Below, piece after piece: positions 49,516-61,017 of a stretch of 64,000 nucleotides of DNA (positions within the stretch are counted from its first letter, which is position 1; every line of letters begins with the position of its first letter). Under the pieces are notes generated by a model. The model had not been told where the DNA came from. It did not search any database and saw only the letters and a program-made list of their open reading frames with translations. The stretch comes from Epiperipatus broadwayi (Eukaryota; Onychophora; Udeonychophora; Euonychophora; Peripatidae). The DNA lies in the NCBI GenBank assembly GCA_028023455.1, contig JAQFVV010000545.1, forward strand, positions 250,001 through 314,000, in the 5' to 3' direction. Made by a program: the position numbers and the translations under genes.

Positions 49516-50714
49516 GACTAGTCAAATGTGCTCGCTCATTTAAACAATTTTTCAAAGCAGAACATTTTCTCAGAAATTTGGCTATATCAGCAATTTCCTG
49601 ATCAATTTTTCCTTGTTAATAGAATGATCTTCATTTTATCTATTCCCTACATAAATCTACATGGGCTGAAATAACTTTAAATCCCAAATTTAAATTTATT
49701 TTTAAAAACACATATCTTAAATCCACTATCACATTTTTATTTCATATAACTTTCTTGCTTCACTTGAGAATTTTTTGATTACCTATAATAAAATTATTGT
49801 TACCAGTAATTTAAATACTCTTAAATTTATTTCAAAATAGAATTAATATACATATTTCTTTTCTGTCTTTTAAGGCTTCTAGAATGTTGCTGTTTTTTAG
49901 TGTTTTTGATTTTAAATATTATAATCCTTTTGTAAATACTTAATCATTACACATTAGCCTGTGTTTTAAATAATTTAGCTATAATTAATAATTTTCATTT
50001 CATCTCTATGACTTTTTTATGTTAAATTGTATAATACAAAGTTTTGTTCTCCACATATTATGACACAAGATTATAGAAAAAGAAATTATCTACAATTTTG
50101 TAAGCATATTTCTAAACCTAATTGGAACTCATTATATTCTTATTTTGATGTTGATTGTTTAGATTATTTTTTATATATTTTTTTATAGTTTAATTTAATT
50201 ATATGTTACCAATATTTTTTTTTACCATAATAGTTTTCTCATTAGTTCTATTATACTCTTATTAAAATTATTAAGAAAAACATTTGCTATCACAGGCCTT
50301 ATTTTAAACCATAGAACATTTTTAAATATTTATTAATTTCAGATGACTGACTAAACATGTTTACAAATGATATTTATGAAATCACATTAAAATATTGAAG
50401 ATAATTTTTCTATAAATCTTAAAGAATTTTTGACTTTTATTAATTATTGGTTTGTACAACAAAAAGATTCAAGCAAATCATGGTTTCATCTTTGCTGCTG
50501 CTAATTTCTTCAAGTATAATCGTGACCTAAACCTTATTCTACAAATACCTTACCTTATGATTTTTCTATTGCTCATTATATTTGTTTTTATCATTATTGT
50601 AGCCATAATGAAGTTTAAAATCCATTCTAATTCAATGATGATATGTTCCTTTCATTTACAAAAGTTTGAATGAATTTATTGTTGTCCTTCTAGATTTTGT
50701 TCCTAATTTGCTTT
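49516..50714. other. AT-rich intron stretch, no gene seen
   Basis: No recognisable feature. The right end could hold more of the decayed LINE that becomes readable at 50715. Confidence 0.4.
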
Positions 50715-51115
50715 TAAATATTTGTTTTTCCTAATGTTTTTAAATGTGCCAAGATGATCTGTATTTTTATGAATTGTTCTCAAAGCTGTGCTAATAATTA
50801 TTGGCCAATTTCTGTTTTATGAACTATTGCACATTTTTTTAAAAAGTGTATTTATTACTATGAAGGCATAATATTTTATTTACAGCATGGATTCGTACCT
50901 AATAAATTGATGAAAACAATATATTATATATGATCACATAATATATATGATTGAGTATCATTAAATATGTGATGTGATTTATTCTGATTTATCAAAAGCT
51001 TTTGATAAAGTTGGTCACATTATTATGCTTCATAAATTATATAAAATAGGATTTTGTCCTAAACTTCTTGTTTGCTTTGAATTTTTTCATAATGATTGTG
51101 CAGGAGTAATTAAAA
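50715..51115 (+). pseudogene. CR1/Jockey-like LINE reverse transcriptase fragment
   Basis: Across two or three frames the + strand reads NNYWPIS, then YLQHGFVPNK, then DVIYSDLSKAFDKVGH (near 50971-51018), and continues into MLHKLYKIGF. These correspond to the RPIS and QHGF segments and motif A (F/Y-x-D-x-x-KAFD) of LINE reverse transcriptases. The catalytic Asp of motif A is present. The Y-x-D-D motif C and the endonuclease are not readable. The clade is inferred from the motif A style and the HGF segment and differs from the RTE next door. Confidence 0.65.
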
Positions 51116-51313
51116 TTTAATGATAAAATCTCTCCTAAATATTTAAGCATTTATGTTTTTTTAATATTATGTTTGAATAATATTAAAGATTATCTGAACT
51201 ATTTTCATTTTTTAATAATGTATGAATGATTGTCATCATCATCATCAACCATTATCAATCCACTGCAGGATGAAGGTCTCTCCAAGTTTAATCCATCTTC
51301 TCCAATCTTTAAC

Positions 51314-53438
51314 TTATTTTCTCCACATCACCCCTGCACACTTTCTTATTTCATCCATCCACCTCACATGTGGTCTCTTTCTGGGTCTTTTACAATCTCT
51401 TGGAATCCAGTTTAAAATTTCAATTGTCCATCTATTATCATCTCTTCTAGCAATATGTCCAGCCCAACTCCAATCTTTTAATTTTTTCAATGAGGTCAGT
51501 AACACCTGTTTGTTCTCTTACCCATACATTGCGTTTTCGATCTCTTCTTGTTACTCCCAACATACATCTCTCCATACTTCTTTGAGTGGTCTGAAGTCTC
51601 TGTATTGCTTTTCTATTAAGTGTCCAAATCTCAGATCCATAAGTAAGAACTGGTAAAACACATTTGTTAAAAACCTTCCTTTTCAAACACATAGGCATAT
51701 TTCCTTTTAGTATCAAGTTATTTCTACTAAAAGCACTCCAACCAAGTTTAATTCTATGATTAATTTCCTCCATTATGTTTCCATCTGTATTAATAATCTG
51801 ACCGAGGTATTTGTAACTGTTAACTTCTTCTAATTCATCATAATCAACCTTTATTTTCATATTTTGAGCAAATCGATTAAACATTACTTTAGTCTTTTTA
51901 ACATTTATCTTTAGTCCTACTTTCCTACTTTCATCTGATAACTCCTGCAACATTTCCTGCAGCTCTGAAGCATTATTTGCAAAAACAACTACATCATCTG
52001 TGAAATCTAAATGACTTAAATAATCTCCATTTACTTTCACTCCTTTAGTTTCCCATTTTAATCCACAAAATACTTCTTGCAGCACTGCTGTAAAAAGTTT
52101 TGGAGATATGGAGTCACCTTGTCTTACACCTTTCTCAATGTTGACTTTCCCAGTATCATTATGTAATCTAATTGTTGCTGTTGCATTTTTATAAATATTC
52201 TTTAAAATATGACAATATCCTGGATCTATACCTTGATGATCCAATGCTTTAATCACTGAAGAAATGTTTATAGAATCAAATGCCTTTTCATAATCTACAA
52301 ATCCAAAACATAATGACAACTCATATTCATTTGTCCTTTCTATAACTTCTCTCAATACCTGGATATGATCTACTATACTAAAACCACTTTTAAATCCAGC
52401 TTGTTCTCTTGGTTGGTGGAAATCCAATGTTCTCTGTAGACGAGTTGTAATTATCTTGGTAAAATTTTTATATAAAACTGATAAAAGGCTGATAGGTCTG
52501 TAATTTCTAATATCTTCTTTATCACCTTTTTTAAATATTAATATTATTACTGCATTCTTCCAATCATCCGGTACATCTTTATCATTTAGACATTTGGTAT
52601 ATAACTTTGCTAAAAAAATTTCTATTTCTTCACCTGCTTCTTTTAATATATCAATTATAATTCCATCATTACCTGGAGCCTTTCCTTTCTTCATACATTT
52701 AATTGCATGTCTCACTTTTTCATTTAAAATTCTGGGCAATTCGGAAGATATAATAGATATAGGAGATACTTGTTCTTTAATACTATATAATTCTTGATAA
52801 AAATCTTCTACCAATTTCATGATGTCATCTTTCTTTTTAGTAATAATTCCATCTTTTTTTCTTATTGCAGATATAAATTTCCTACCAATGCCAAAATGTT
52901 GTTTAATATTCTTGAGACTTTTATTCTCTTCTACAGCTTTCCTTGCTAGGTCACAGTTATACTTTCTTATATCATTTTCAACTCTTTTCCGCACCATTTT
53001 ACAAAATTCGAGATATTCAATTCTTCTTAATGCATCATTTTTATATATCTTCATATTCCTTCTTTTCTTCATAAATTCTCTAGTCTCAGTAGGAATTTTA
53101 TTAGTCAATTGCTGCTTTTTTCTACCAGCTATCTTTGCTGCAGTTTTTAAAAGTGTATCAGTTATTTTCATATTAATTTCATTCAAATTTGAATCATGCT
53201 CAAAATCTACTAATACTTGAAACTGATTTGTAAGTTCTAATTTAAATTCATTAGAATGTTTCTGAAGATTATGAATATCAACTGTAAATATTGTTTTTCT
53301 TAATAATTTTTGTCTCTCTAGTATTACATTAACACGTATCTTACACCTTACTAATCGATGATCACTTCCTGTGTTAAATTTATTAAGAACATTACAGTCT
53401 TGAAATATGAATTTCTTGTTAGTCAAAATATAATCCAA
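51314..53438 (-). pseudogene. RTE LINE reverse transcriptase, frameshifted near its end
   Basis: The 663-codon ORF begins in the C-terminal endonuclease (LTNKKFIFQD, then SDHRLVRCKI) and continues into RT. Recognisable are KCMKKGKAPGNDGI (finger), NYRPISLLSVLYK, the QAGF segment, motif A FVDYEKAFDSI and motif B KGVRQGDSISPKLF. Motif C reads FTDDVVVF, with Thr where Ala is usual, but both Asp are kept. The C-terminal part has VLTYGSEIW and RRDRKRNVWVREQTGV. Near 51465 a frameshift ends the ORF. The continuation WSWAGHIARRDDNRWTIEI is read in another frame to 51314. The protein would perform target-primed reverse transcription. It is a single-copy remnant with only a few breaks, so it is moderately young. 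Confidence 0.88.
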
Positions 53439-53492
53439 TTCTGCTGTACCTTCATTTGGATGCTTCCCTGTTTATTTCTTTTAATATTTTTC

Positions 53493-54060
53493 TCAAAAAA
53501 AGAATTCATAATATAAAGTTTTTTCTTTTTCTGCAAACTCCACAAGTCTATGTCCTCTCTCATTTCTATTACCATAACCAAAATTACCTACAGCACTTTC
53601 ATCTTTCATTTGTTTACCAATTCTAGAATTAAAGTCTCCCATAACAATTTTAGAATGTTGTTTACTCTGATCAAAAGCCTTTTGTACATCCATATAAAAA
53701 TCTTCTACTACTTCATCACTATGAGAACTTGTTGGGGCATAAACCTGAATTATCTGCATTTGGTATCTGCTATTAAGTTGTATAACTAATCTTGCCACTC
53801 TGTCCTATACACCATCAATCTCCACAATATTGTTCTTTCACTTTTTATTTATAATGAATCCTACTCCACTTGTATTTCCAATATTTGTGCCTTTATAATA
53901 GAGTATATGTCCACTTTTTAAATCAATTGTCTCTTCACCTTTTTCTAACTTCACAAAGTCCAATAATATCCCATTTAATTTTTGCAATCTTCCTTCACTT
54001 GAAAGTGATCTTCAGTTGTAAGTACCTAAATAAAAAGTCATCATCAAATGGCATCCTGGG
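53493..54060 (-). pseudogene. RTE LINE AP-endonuclease domain, broken
   Basis: The minus strand reads a 101-codon ORF (53798-53493) with QIIQVYAPTSSHSDE, then KIVMGDFNSRIG (the G-D-F-N active-site box) and GNRNERGHRLVEFAE. These are typical of the apurinic-like endonuclease of RTE elements. Upstream pieces (NIGNTSGVGFIIN near 53850) are separated from it by stops. A frameshift or stop separates it from the RT ORF near 53440-53490. Confidence 0.8.
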
Positions 54061-54160
54061 TCCACAATCAGGGGATTCTTAGCACCCTCCACCTTTAGCC
54101 ACCAACCGCTGCCTTGGTTGGTGACTTTACAGCCTCCTGGGAATAAGGGCCATGCTTTAT

Positions 54161-55734
54161 TTTTGTGTGTCATAATTGTATATATGTATTGAAAAAATAT
54201 TTATCATTTACACAAACATTCATTCTGCCTTATCAGGCACTGAGAAGAAAGACCATGGTGTTTCTTGATCTTAAACTCAGAGGTAAAAAGCCAATAAACT
54301 TGCCACACTGGCTAATGTGTGTTGGTGAGCAGCCCATCCATGTTCGTATACTATATGAATAATCACATAGTAATAACAGCTGCAATGATAAGAACATATG
54401 GAATGGACATTAGGAATTTACCCTGCTCGGTTTTTTTAAGGCCTCCAAGAGGAATCAAAGGGTCTCCTTTCAGCTATTGATTGTAGTTTACTTCAAAGTA
54501 ATATTCACAACTTTGGCTTCTGATATGGTCTGTACAATAATTTCATTAATCTAAATAAATGTTCATTTTTTTTTCAAAAAAACAAAACAAATCTGAAACG
54601 TGGGATTTTTATTTTATTTTATTAATTGTTATATAATTAACACCATTAGTTTTTTAAATTTTTGGGGGGATTTCAATTTTTAATAATCGATCTTTTCTTC
54701 ATCATTTTGAAAATATTATTACTAAGGATTTCAAAATCATGTTGTACTATTTTTAGGCATAATTTGTATTTTTCCTGATGATATAAAATTATTTACCTTG
54801 TTAGTTCCCTCCATATTAGATTATAGTTCAATTACCTGAAATCCTAATTCTATTTGAGATTATAGCTTAATTCATACAGTTTTCAATATTTTTTAAATAT
54901 TACTTCTTATAACAATTTTTATTTATATTCTTGATATCAATTTAGAGATCTTAAATTTTTTTTCAAAATTATTATCAAACAACTTATATTATCTAATTTG
55001 ATTTCAGTTATTTTTATTAGCTCTCACTTGCATGATAGTTGGACTTTTTTTTTAATGTTGATCATTTTAATTTAAATCCTAAGCTACTCTATAGTATTCT
55101 AACATCTAAATATTTTTGATTATTTTTTATTTATTTTATATGTATATTTGTGTATATATATGATAATTCTAACAGATAAATGAATTGATAGTCTTATTTT
55201 TTGGAAATAATACTATGAATATATATATATATATAACATCCATCCATGCATACATGTAATGTGCATGTATATTGCATTCTTTACTGCTATGTGCAGTCTG
55301 GAATTATTTTGTATTAATAAGTGAAATGAATGTGCTAGTATTGTACATAATGGTCAGTTATTGTAAAATAAATTGCTTTTATCTATTATCATTATTATCA
55401 TCTTTGTTATTATTATATGTTATCAACTAAATATTGATTCCTAAAAATCTAACAGTTGAAGAAATTTCTTCTGTAAGATAATGTAAATATTTTTAAATAT
55501 GAATAAATTTATTTTTAATGTAAATATCCAAAAGATTCAAATGTGTTAAGTATTATGAAATATAAAGTAAAGTATATAGAATATTATTCATGCAGAACTT
55601 TTTTTCAGACTCAAATATACCTGTCCAGTTCATATTTTAGTTTTAACATCAATAGAAATTAGAAAATAATATTATAATTAGTACATGACATTAAGACTAT
55701 AGAAATAACTTTTTTATAGTAAATGCTTTCATTT
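54161..55734. other. Intron stretch, no gene seen
   Basis: The stretch 54200-54530 is less AT-rich, with a 65-codon ORF lacking any domain I know. The rest is AT-rich with a short AT run near 55220. Confidence 0.45.
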
Positions 55735-55930
55735 ACTATGCATTAAAAAACAAAAAAAATAATTATTTCTTGAGTCATAATTGGAGTTTTTATATTTAAC
55801 TTGAAATAAAAGTATGGGGGGGAGATCCAGAAATTAACTAAATCAACACAGCATGCTTTTATTTCAAGTTAAATATAAAACAACAATTATAATTGAAGAA
55901 ACTTTTTTTTAGTACATGCTAACCAAAAGT
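55735..55930. repeat. Inverted repeat, strong ~42-bp inner arms
   Basis: The inner arms (55776-55816 and 55852-55897) match well: TATTTAACTTGAAATAAAAG and its complement. A weaker match extends outward. The loop contains GGGGGGGAGATCC. It is MITE-like. Confidence 0.65.
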
Positions 55931-56043
55931 GTTTATTATAAAAAATATATTTTTATTTATTTAAACTTTTTAGTATTGACAGAGTAAATAAAAGTGTTTA
56001 TTATAAAATATTTTTTTATATATTGTCAACTATTTAGTATTGG
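55925..56043. repeat. Two-copy direct repeat of ~64 bp
   Basis: AAAAGTGTTTATTATAAAA starts near 55925 and again near 55990. Both copies end in TTTAGTATTG-like sequence. Confidence 0.7.
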
Positions 56044-57244
56044 GATCTTTTTCATAATTTATCCAATTTCAGCTAAAACAAAAAATAAAAGCAGTCTGGG
56101 TAATATTTGGAATAAACTAAGTAACCTACTTAAATATTTTAGTGTAATATTGCAATGCCAGTGATTTATAAGAAATGTACCAAATTTCAACAAAGTACAT
56201 TGAATCTAAATATATTAAATCTTGATCTTAAAATTTTATTCTAACTTCAATAAAAGTATTTACAAACAAACCAGAAAACATATGAACAATCAGAGATTTA
56301 ACTTAAATAAAAGAATTTAGAAAGCAAGGTGGTAAGTAGTAAAATGAGAAGAAATAATGTGTTATTGGCTGTAAATGTAGATGTAGTGGTATAAGTATTA
56401 TTTTAGGACTAAGATCAAAAGCACATCTGTATATATGTAATAATCCAGTGAACAATATGTTGTTGGTGATGATATAGAAAGCTTTTTCAAAACATTTATT
56501 AATTATATAGATGGTCATAATGATTTACAATATGAATTGTGAATAGATATTTAAACAGATAAACATTGTATTGCCATAAATTTAAATCTAGAAAACTGTT
56601 ATTTCATCTTATTAATATCTGCCCTCAAATACCATTGCATAAGAATCATCAACATTTTAATCCCAATTAAGTGAATGTCTGTAAAAAAAAAAAAAAATCC
56701 TAAATTTGTCTTTTCAAAATTTTTTGATTTTTTAAAATAAAAAATAATTCAAGACTTTCAAACCAATGTTGCCATAGTGTTTTGATTATTGCTGTCATCA
56801 ATAGTATAAGATAAAAAATCTTTTATAAACATGAAAAATATTTTTTTAGACTGTAACTTGCATTTAAGAAATCTTCATTATATTTTAATAGAATTTTTTT
56901 TTCAAAAGCATATAATTTTATTTATCAGATTTTTTCCAACAGCTTAAACATGTTAATTTCAAACACCACTGAAAATCACCATCATTTGTTTTTGTATTAC
57001 TTATTTTTCTAAACTAATCTGAAAGTGTTATCCTAATTTTCCCATTGTTTAATAATAGGAAAACTTTTAATATTCTCACTTTTCATTTGATTTTAATGAT
57101 TTATATTTTATTGGATGGTAATGGTTATTGTGGAATAACTTCATTGTTAAAAAGTTATAATTTTAAGTAAATTAATATATAATAGAAATTAATATATAAA
57201 TATTTTATTTTAGAGTTGTTCATTATTTATTTTATACTTTTAAG

Positions 57245-57374
57245 AGCAGAGAAGCAGATTGTTATTACAGAAAAGGAAAAATTGAAAAAAGAAGTGGGCG
57301 AAATTTCAAATACTATAGCCATGCTCAGTAAAACCAAACAAGAATTAGAAGATTTGGGAGTATCCAAAGAACAG
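57245..57374 (+). CDS. Exon of the coiled-coil gene (fourth visible exon)
   Basis: The acceptor TATTTTATACTTTTAAG ends at 57244. The donor is CAG|GTTTAA at 57375, weaker than the others. The 130 nt start with the single A that completes the split codon from 42153 (GA+A = Glu). They then read 43 codons: AEKQIVITEKEKLKKEVGEI followed by SNTIAMLSKTKQELEDLGVSKEQ, ending in phase 0. It is a strong Lys/Glu/Leu coiled coil. The exact complementarity of the split codon across 15 kb is good evidence that this and the 42041 exon belong to one transcript. Function is unknown; structural, centrosomal, ciliary or motor-associated coiled coils are all possible. Confidence 0.68.
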
Positions 57375-58482
57375 GTTTAATTTTTTTATTATGTTTAATA
57401 TTATTATTAAAAACGTTTAAGATAAATTGTTATTATAGACATCTAATTTAATGATTTGTAGGTAAATTTTTCAAAAATTATTTGAAGAAATTTTGTAATG
57501 ATGTAAAAAATTCATGAAAGATTGTGATATACTTATAAAATTAATATATTAAAATATTTTTGTATTAAAAAGTTTGCACATAATGTCAGACCTGCATAAA
57601 TATATTGTAAGAGCATTATTACAACCTATTAAAAACAAAGAGTCTGAAACAAAACATACTTAATTAAAGATATAACTAATCTATTAACACTCTTTTTATT
57701 ATGTAAAAACAAATTTTAACATTAATTATAAGTGTATTGTGACATCATCTTTTGTTTTTATTTTCTTTTTTGTTATGTTAAATCTACTGACTACAAAATA
57801 AAAGTAATTGATGATCAAGTCACCAAATTCTCAAATTTAGTATAAAGAGTAACAAAGAAAAATGGGATTTGAACTTAAATTATTACATTATTAATTTTTT
57901 TTTTTTAAAAAAAAAATATGAAAGAGGCTAAATGAAAGTAAAACACTTAAACAATGGGGATACAGCATGATATATAACATGCTGATGACACAGACTGAAT
58001 ATGTGAGAAATGAAACTGAGTTATTTTAATCAAGAAAAAAAGACAATTTTTTTAAGCTATCAACATGCATTAAAATAATGGTTTAAAATGAAATAATGTT
58101 CAATTTATAATTTTATAAAAGAATAAATTATCTTCAAAAGCTATTGAAAATGATTATAGGAGAAAAAGTTTATAAAGATCAAAGGAATAATATATTTCCA
58201 TAGAAAAGACTTACCTTAACAATTCCAAGGGAATAATTCATGTAAATTTTTATTATTCAGTGACACAAAGCTCATAAAAAGAATTATTAGCTGGCTGAAG
58301 GAACCAAAAAAAGATCACACACCTTCTATATAGCAGATAATATTAATTCTAATGAATATTAAGCAATACAAAAGGATGTGGAAGTAGAAAACTCATTAAA
58401 CATTGTAGATGGGAAGCTGCCAAGTCATTTGCCTATTAATAATTCAACTTTATAAGCTAATAACATCAGTAATGTCTTCCAG
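57375..58482. other. AT-rich stretch after the last firm exon
   Basis: No clear exon or element was found. Confidence 0.5.
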
Positions 58483-58650
58483 AAGGAGACAGTATTCACT
58501 AAGATCATGGAGAAAGCAGCAGTAAACAAGAGAACATTACCTGTTTACAGGCAAGAAGTGATTCAAATGGATTATCAACTGCCAAGATCCAGGAATTTTC
58601 CTAATCTAGAAGAAACCAGCTATCTTATTATTTGTATATTCACATGCTGA
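58483..58650 (+). CDS. Possible terminal exon, weakly supported
   Basis: An acceptor-like CATCAGTAATGTCTTCCAG ends at 58482. The following frame (phase 0, matching the end of the exon at 57374) runs 55 codons: KETVFTKIMEKAAVNKRTLP, then EVIQMDYQLPRSRNFPNLEE, to a TGA at 58648. An AATAAA lies near 58833. The composition is less AT-rich than the flanks and the phase is right. However, the sequence is not coiled coil and the frame is also open for a few codons before the acceptor. It may instead belong to an old retroelement. Confidence 0.25.
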   Translation, partial: KETVFTKIMEKAAVNKRTLPVYRQEVIQMDYQLPRSRNFPNLEETSYLIICIFTC

Positions 58651-59414
58651 AGAATAGCTAACTACATGGACTAAACTAATTTCAATTATTCAAATTATGT
58701 ATGTATCATATAGAACCCATTTTTTTGTTGTTGTTATTTTTTTTATTGAAAGAATTGATGATTCAGTTCTATAATTATCAATCATAATTATGTAAAGGGA
58801 GCCTATAGGTCAATCACTATAATTTTTGATTGTAATAAAAATCTAGATGCTGATCCCTGGACCTACCAATTAAAAGACTGGATGACTTCTTACTGGGGTT
58901 ATCTATAAAATATTAAATACTCACATTAGTACAGGACAATTTTATATGTTCTTGATATTGTTAAATTAACTTGATTATTATTATTTGTTATTCTGTATGA
59001 CTGACTAAACCTCCGATATGAATGACTATTACTATTATAAGCACTGGTAACATCAAGGCAGACTTTATATGCAAAGATAACAGTCAGTAAATCACAATGC
59101 ATCACCATGGAATAAGGTAGACAAGTTAAAGTCAGGGAATAGAAGGATTGGTTAGCAGGATAATTATATCAATATAATCATAAATTACAATGTTAGACTA
59201 AGCAAAAGATTAGAGCAGATAGTAGATGACCATCCTATATGGGGTCAAAGGTTAGGGGGATATCATAATATATGAATCAAATAAAGGATCATCTGATCTA
59301 CCCAAATGTCAAATTAATTTTTTTTAAAAGATCATAAATCACCCACAATGGAATAAACTTGTTAATGATTTATTTAATTTAATTAGAAGTTGTGCATGAT
59401 TCCTCATTTATCCA
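58651..59414. other. Non-coding stretch, no gene seen
   Basis: Moderately AT-rich sequence without a supported feature. Confidence 0.45.
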
Positions 59415-59699
59415 ATTAGCCATAATCCATGCCATATCATTTATCTAACTTTCCAATATCCATGCCATATCATTTATCTAACTTGCCATTATCCATCCCA
59501 TATCATTTATCTAACTTTCCATTAGCAATACCATATCATTTATCTAACTTCCCATTAGCCATCCATATCATTTATCTAACTTTCCATTAGCCATGCCATA
59601 TCATTTATCTAACTTTCCATTACCATGCCATATCATTTATCTAACTTTCCATTAGCCATCCATATCATTTATCTACTTTTACTAACTTTCCTATCAGCC
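59415..59699. repeat. Minisatellite, ~32-bp unit, eight copies
   Basis: The unit reads CCATATCATTTATCTAACTT followed by TCCATTAGCCATG, with small substitutions and 1-2 base length differences. Eight consecutive copies are easily aligned by the invariant ATATCATTTATCTA. Confidence 0.95.
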
Positions 59700-59999
59700 A
59701 CACCACACACATAACTCAGATGTAAATATTTTTAGTTTTATATCAAACTTATGATAATCATCCCCCTAGCTTATTAGAATCATGCATATAACTGAGGAAT
59801 TGGAATACTGAGGAATAACAGGAATATGATGAGAACCCACTATGTCAAGGACCTAAAGAGCAACTCTATGATAATGATATGTATTAGAGTTGAACTAAGC
59901 ATACTTTCAAGTGCAATATATTTATAGCTGGAGAACTTTGAGGACTCAAATTTGTACCTCAATGTACAAATAAAATGAGTGGGACAAATAGTCATTTTG

Positions 60000-60215
60000 T
60001 TCTGTTCCATTCCAATTAATGACTAATTACTGGGGCCAGACACTGTCCAGTTGCATCATTAGGAATTGGGTCACATACATAATACATCTGTTCCATTATA
60101 AATGGCACAGCCAGTCATTGGCCATGAATCACGTATATTAAGATTCCAATTTTTACTCATTCCATTACAAATGGCATCCAATGTATTGGGGCATGAACTC
60201 AGATGGTTGTCATAT
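60000..60215. repeat. Degenerate tandem repeat, three units
   Basis: TTCCATTCCAATTAATGAC, TTCCATTATAAATGGCACAG and TTCCATTACAAATGGCATCC open three loosely similar units of about 75-90 bp. Each contains a CATTGG or ACTGGGG followed by a TCA box. It may belong to the 5' untranslated region or LTR of the retrotransposon that follows, but no LTR border is visible. Confidence 0.4.
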
Positions 60216-60721
60216 AATACATTTTAAAATCTATATAATGATCAATTGCATTTTCAAAACCATAAGTATCATGTCACTACAAACAATACCTCTATATAAT
60301 AAACTTGAACCCAGAAGATTATTTCATCTAAAGTTGAACCTAGAAATAGAACATTCACATCACTCAAAAGAATTAAAATTTAAGATTATTTAATGAATAC
60401 CAAAATTCAAAGAAATTTAAAATATTACAATAATATGGTAGATAACTTAACTTAAGGTGTGGCATGTGGAATTCAGGTATAAAATAATAATAATAAAATA
60501 GCTGGTAGTTAGCCAATTAATCAAAGCTCTAAAAAAAAGTTCATAATAACCTAAAATGCTGGATGAGTATGAAATAAACATCTTACCTTATATCAGGCAT
60601 GTAAAGCCAGCTAAACCTCTGCAAAGTACAATGAGTATTATTGTTTAAAAAAAGTATTTCACTATAAACTAGCAAAAATCATGTAAAACAGTAATAAAAA
60701 AAGGTCAAGATATTTGTAAAT

Positions 60722-60759
60722 GATAACAAGAAGGAAATCTGTATTTCCTTCTTGTTATC
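60722..60759. repeat. Perfect 17-bp stem palindrome with 4-bp loop
   Basis: GATAACAAGAAGGAAAT, loop CTGT, then ATTTCCTTCTTGTTATC. All 17 pairs match. It sits directly upstream of the gag-like region. Confidence 0.9.
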
Positions 60760-61017
60760 GAAAGTGATCAAGAGATCAGAGAGGAGTTAGAAGAGAAGGA
60801 TTGGCAAAACCCTGTAAAAAAGATAAAGCATCCATTTCAGAGGATATAATGGAACAGGATAATGAGATATGTTGGGGGATTGGAGCTGAAATCAACCAGC
60901 CTAAAAAAATAGTAATGGCAATGGAAAAGCCAAGAGGAAGGCTATAAGGGTAAGGGAAAACTCTATATGCCAGATTATGATGATGATGCAACAAACATTT
61001 GACAAACAAACTGCAAA

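Larger units (their letters stand above)
51223..54160 (-). mobile_element. RTE-clade LINE, nearly full length, inactivated
   Basis: Reading the minus strand, endonuclease remnants (54060-53490) precede a long reverse transcriptase ORF (53438-51447). After a frameshift, the C-terminal tail follows (to about 51314). The 3' end near 51223-51260 is a short ATG/ATC trinucleotide tail (ATGATGATGATGAC on the minus strand), as expected for RTE elements, which end in simple repeats rather than poly-A. The 5' limit near 54160 is approximate. A much older copy lies at 7595-8110. The length of about 2.9 kb fits RTE. Confidence 0.88.

Noticed and set aside
51222-51656. 144-codon ORF on the + strand and neighbouring + strand ORFs to 53220.
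   Set aside because: These are antisense shadows of the RTE reverse transcriptase on the minus strand.
54165-54362. 65-codon ORF next to the 5' end of the RTE element.
   Set aside because: It is on the opposite strand to the LINE, shows no domain and has no splice borders.
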